6,635 nt of DNA from Hyphomicrobiales bacterium (GTDB lineage: Bacteria; Pseudomonadota; Alphaproteobacteria; Rhizobiales; Kaistiaceae): the NCBI GenBank assembly GCA_017305815.1, contig JAFKJZ010000245.1, forward strand, positions 1 to 6,635, written 5' to 3'. Positions 5,443 through 6,635 of the stretch are shown piece by piece. Below the pieces are notes generated by a model. That model had not been told where the DNA came from and made no database searches. It saw only the letters and a program-made list of their open reading frames with translations. Each line of letters starts with the position of its first letter. Position 1 is the stretch's first letter. The position numbers were made by a program, and so were the translations under genes.

Positions 5443-6635
5443 ATGGTTTCGCTCGTCCAGAATCCGGCCCTCGCCCGCGCCATCGCGGAAAAAGGCTATC
5501 AGTCCCTCACCCCGGTCCAGGCGGCCGTCGTCGAGCCGCAGGTCGGCGAGAGCGACCTGCTCGTCTCGGCCCAGACCGGCTCGGGCAAGACAGTCGCTTA
5601 TGGCCTTGCCTTCGCAACCACTCTGCTCGGCACGGAAGAGCGCTTCGGCGCGGCGAACGAGCCGCTGGCGCTCGTCATCGCCCCGACGCGTGAACTCGCG
5701 CTTCAGGTGCAGCGCGAACTCGCCTGGCTCTATGGCGAGACGGGCGTGAAGATCGCCTCCTGCGTCGGCGGCATGGATGTTCGTCGCGAAGCACGCGCGC
5801 TGGACATGGGCGCGCATATCGTTGTCGGCACCCCCGGCCGCCTGCGCGACCATCTGGAACGCGGCCGCCTCGACATCTCCAAGCTCAAGGTCGTCGTGCT
5901 CGACGAGGCGGACGAGATGCTCGATCTCGGCTTCCGCGAGGATCTCGAGCTCATCCTCGACGCCGCGCCGCAGGAGCGCCGCACGCTGCTCTTCTCGGCG
6001 ACCCTGCCGCGCGAGATCGTGCGCCTGGCGCGCCAGTATCAGCGCGACGCCATGCGCATCGACACGATCGACCAGAGCCAGCCGCATGGCGACATCGAAT
6101 ATCGCGCCTTCCGCGTCGCTCCGAACGAAATCGACCTCGCCGTCGTCAACGTGCTGCGCTTCTACGACCAGCCCGCCGCCCTCGTCTTCTGCTCGACGCG
6201 CGAATCGGTGAAGCGCGTTCATGCCGGCCTGCAGGAGCGCGGCTTCCAGGTTGTCGCCCTTTCGGGTGAGCTGAGCCAGACCGAGCGCATGCATGCGCTG
6301 CAGGCGCTGCGCGACGGCCGGGCACGCGTCTGCGTCGCGACCGACGTCGCCGCCCGCGGCCTCGACCTGCCCGATCTCGGCCTGGTCATTCACGCCGAGT
6401 TGCCGACCGGCCCCGCCGTGCTGCTGCATCGTTCGGGCCGCACTGGCCGCGCCGGCCGCAAGGGCGTCTCGGCGATGCTCGTGCCCTACACGAATCGCTC
6501 CAAGGCGCTCCGCCTGATCAACGCCGCCGGCGTCGACGCCTACTGGACCGCCGCGCCTTCGGCCGACGAGATCCGCGCCAAGGACCACGAGCGGCTGCTC
6601 GAAAGCGTGCTGCGCGTCGAGCCACCGTCCGAGGA
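5443..6635 (+). CDS. DEAD-box ATP-dependent RNA helicase, 3' end outside window
   Basis: This cytoplasmic RNA helicase unwinds or remodels RNA using ATP, probably in ribosome assembly or RNA turnover. 397 codons are visible and cover the full two-domain helicase core. The motifs, in order, are: Q motif GYQSLTPVQ (18-26), motif I AQTGSGKT (43-50), Ia APTRELA (80-86), GG (109-110), Ib TPGR (130-133), II DEAD (154-157), III SAT (185-187), IV LVFCSTRE (247-254), V ATDVAARGLD (299-308) and VI HRSGRTGRAG (329-338). The core ends near residue 350 and a C-terminal extension begins; in related Rhizobiales proteins this often includes a DbpA-like RNA-binding domain, which would lie outside the window. 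The ATG at 5443 is the only usual start codon after the in-frame stop at 5371, although no strong ribosome site precedes it. Position 3 is Ser where relatives tend to have Phe, so the aromatic residue upstream of the Q motif seems to be missing. Confidence 0.95.
   Translation, partial: MVSLVQNPALARAIAEKGYQSLTPVQAAVVEPQVGESDLLVSAQTGSGKTVAYGLAFATTLLGTEERFGAANEPLALVIAPTRELALQVQRELAWLYGETGVKIASCVGGMDVRREARALDMGAHIVVGTPGRLRDHLERGRLDISKLKVVVLDEADEMLDLGFREDLELILDAAPQERRTLLFSATLPREIVRLARQYQRDAMRIDTIDQSQPHGDIEYRAFRVAPNEIDLAVVNVLRFYDQPAALVFCSTRESVKRVHAGLQERGFQVVALSGELSQTERMHALQALRDGRARVCVATDVAARGLDLPDLGLVIHAELPTGPAVLLHRSGRTGRAGRKGVSAMLVPYTNRSKALRLINAAGVDAYWTAAPSADEIRAKDHERLLESVLRVEPPSE

Noticed and set aside
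5370..5693. Short plus-strand frame starting at 5370, overlapping the helicase start
   Set aside because: GGGAGG at 5347-5352 is too far from this ATG to serve it (17 bases), and the translation is Arg/Ser/Pro-rich. It overlaps the helicase in another frame with no sign of function.
5338..6588. Open frame of 416 codons on the minus strand opposite the helicase
   Set aside because: The plus strand carries every DEAD-box motif in order and in frame. The minus-strand translation is low-complexity Arg/Ala/Glu/Gly with no family resemblance.

Overview
The window looks like chromosomal DNA from an alphaproteobacterium, most likely a member of the Rhizobiales (Hyphomicrobiales). The DNA is GC-rich with strong G/C bias at third codon positions. 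The pyruvate dehydrogenase (PDH) E1 component is split into alpha and beta subunits, the E1-beta subunit carries its own lipoyl domain, and a DUF5076-type protein lies inside the PDH operon next to an FtsB/DivIC gene. I place it by recognising these protein families and the gene order; the genus is not claimed.

Layout. Five genes of a PDH cluster are read right to left on the minus strand: pdhA (E1-alpha, 3538-4596), pdhB (E1-beta with lipoyl domain, 2122-3522), a small DUF5076-type gene (1821-2117), pdhC (E2, 551-1813) and lpdA (E3, 1-475, its 3' end outside the window). Gaps are 15, 4, 7 and 75 bases, so they are almost certainly one transcription unit. Upstream of pdhA, also on the minus strand, is a small ftsB/divIC gene (4777-5097), separated by a 180-base gap that is locally AT-rich and contains a perfect 6-bp-arm inverted repeat. 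Reading outwards on the plus strand is a DEAD-box RNA helicase (5443 to the right edge, incomplete). The 345 bases between ftsB and the helicase are non-coding as far as I can see and should hold the divergent promoters.

How the genes work together. PdhA and PdhB form the thiamine-diphosphate E1 enzyme that decarboxylates pyruvate. PdhC (E2) accepts the acetyl group on its lipoyl arm and passes it to CoA. LpdA (E3) reoxidises the dihydrolipoyl groups with NAD+. The DUF5076-type protein has no known function, but its position, coupled to pdhB and pdhC, suggests a PDH-related role. FtsB is a division-septum protein, and the helicase belongs to RNA metabolism.

Most of the window is ordinary housekeeping DNA with no sign of mobile elements, CRISPR or RNA genes. 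The points worth a second look are the uncharacterised gene within the PDH operon, a 42-base identical patch shared by the two lipoyl-domain coding regions (with a sharp edge in synonymous codons), the inverted repeat upstream of pdhA, and a GC-rich hairpin between pdhC and lpdA.
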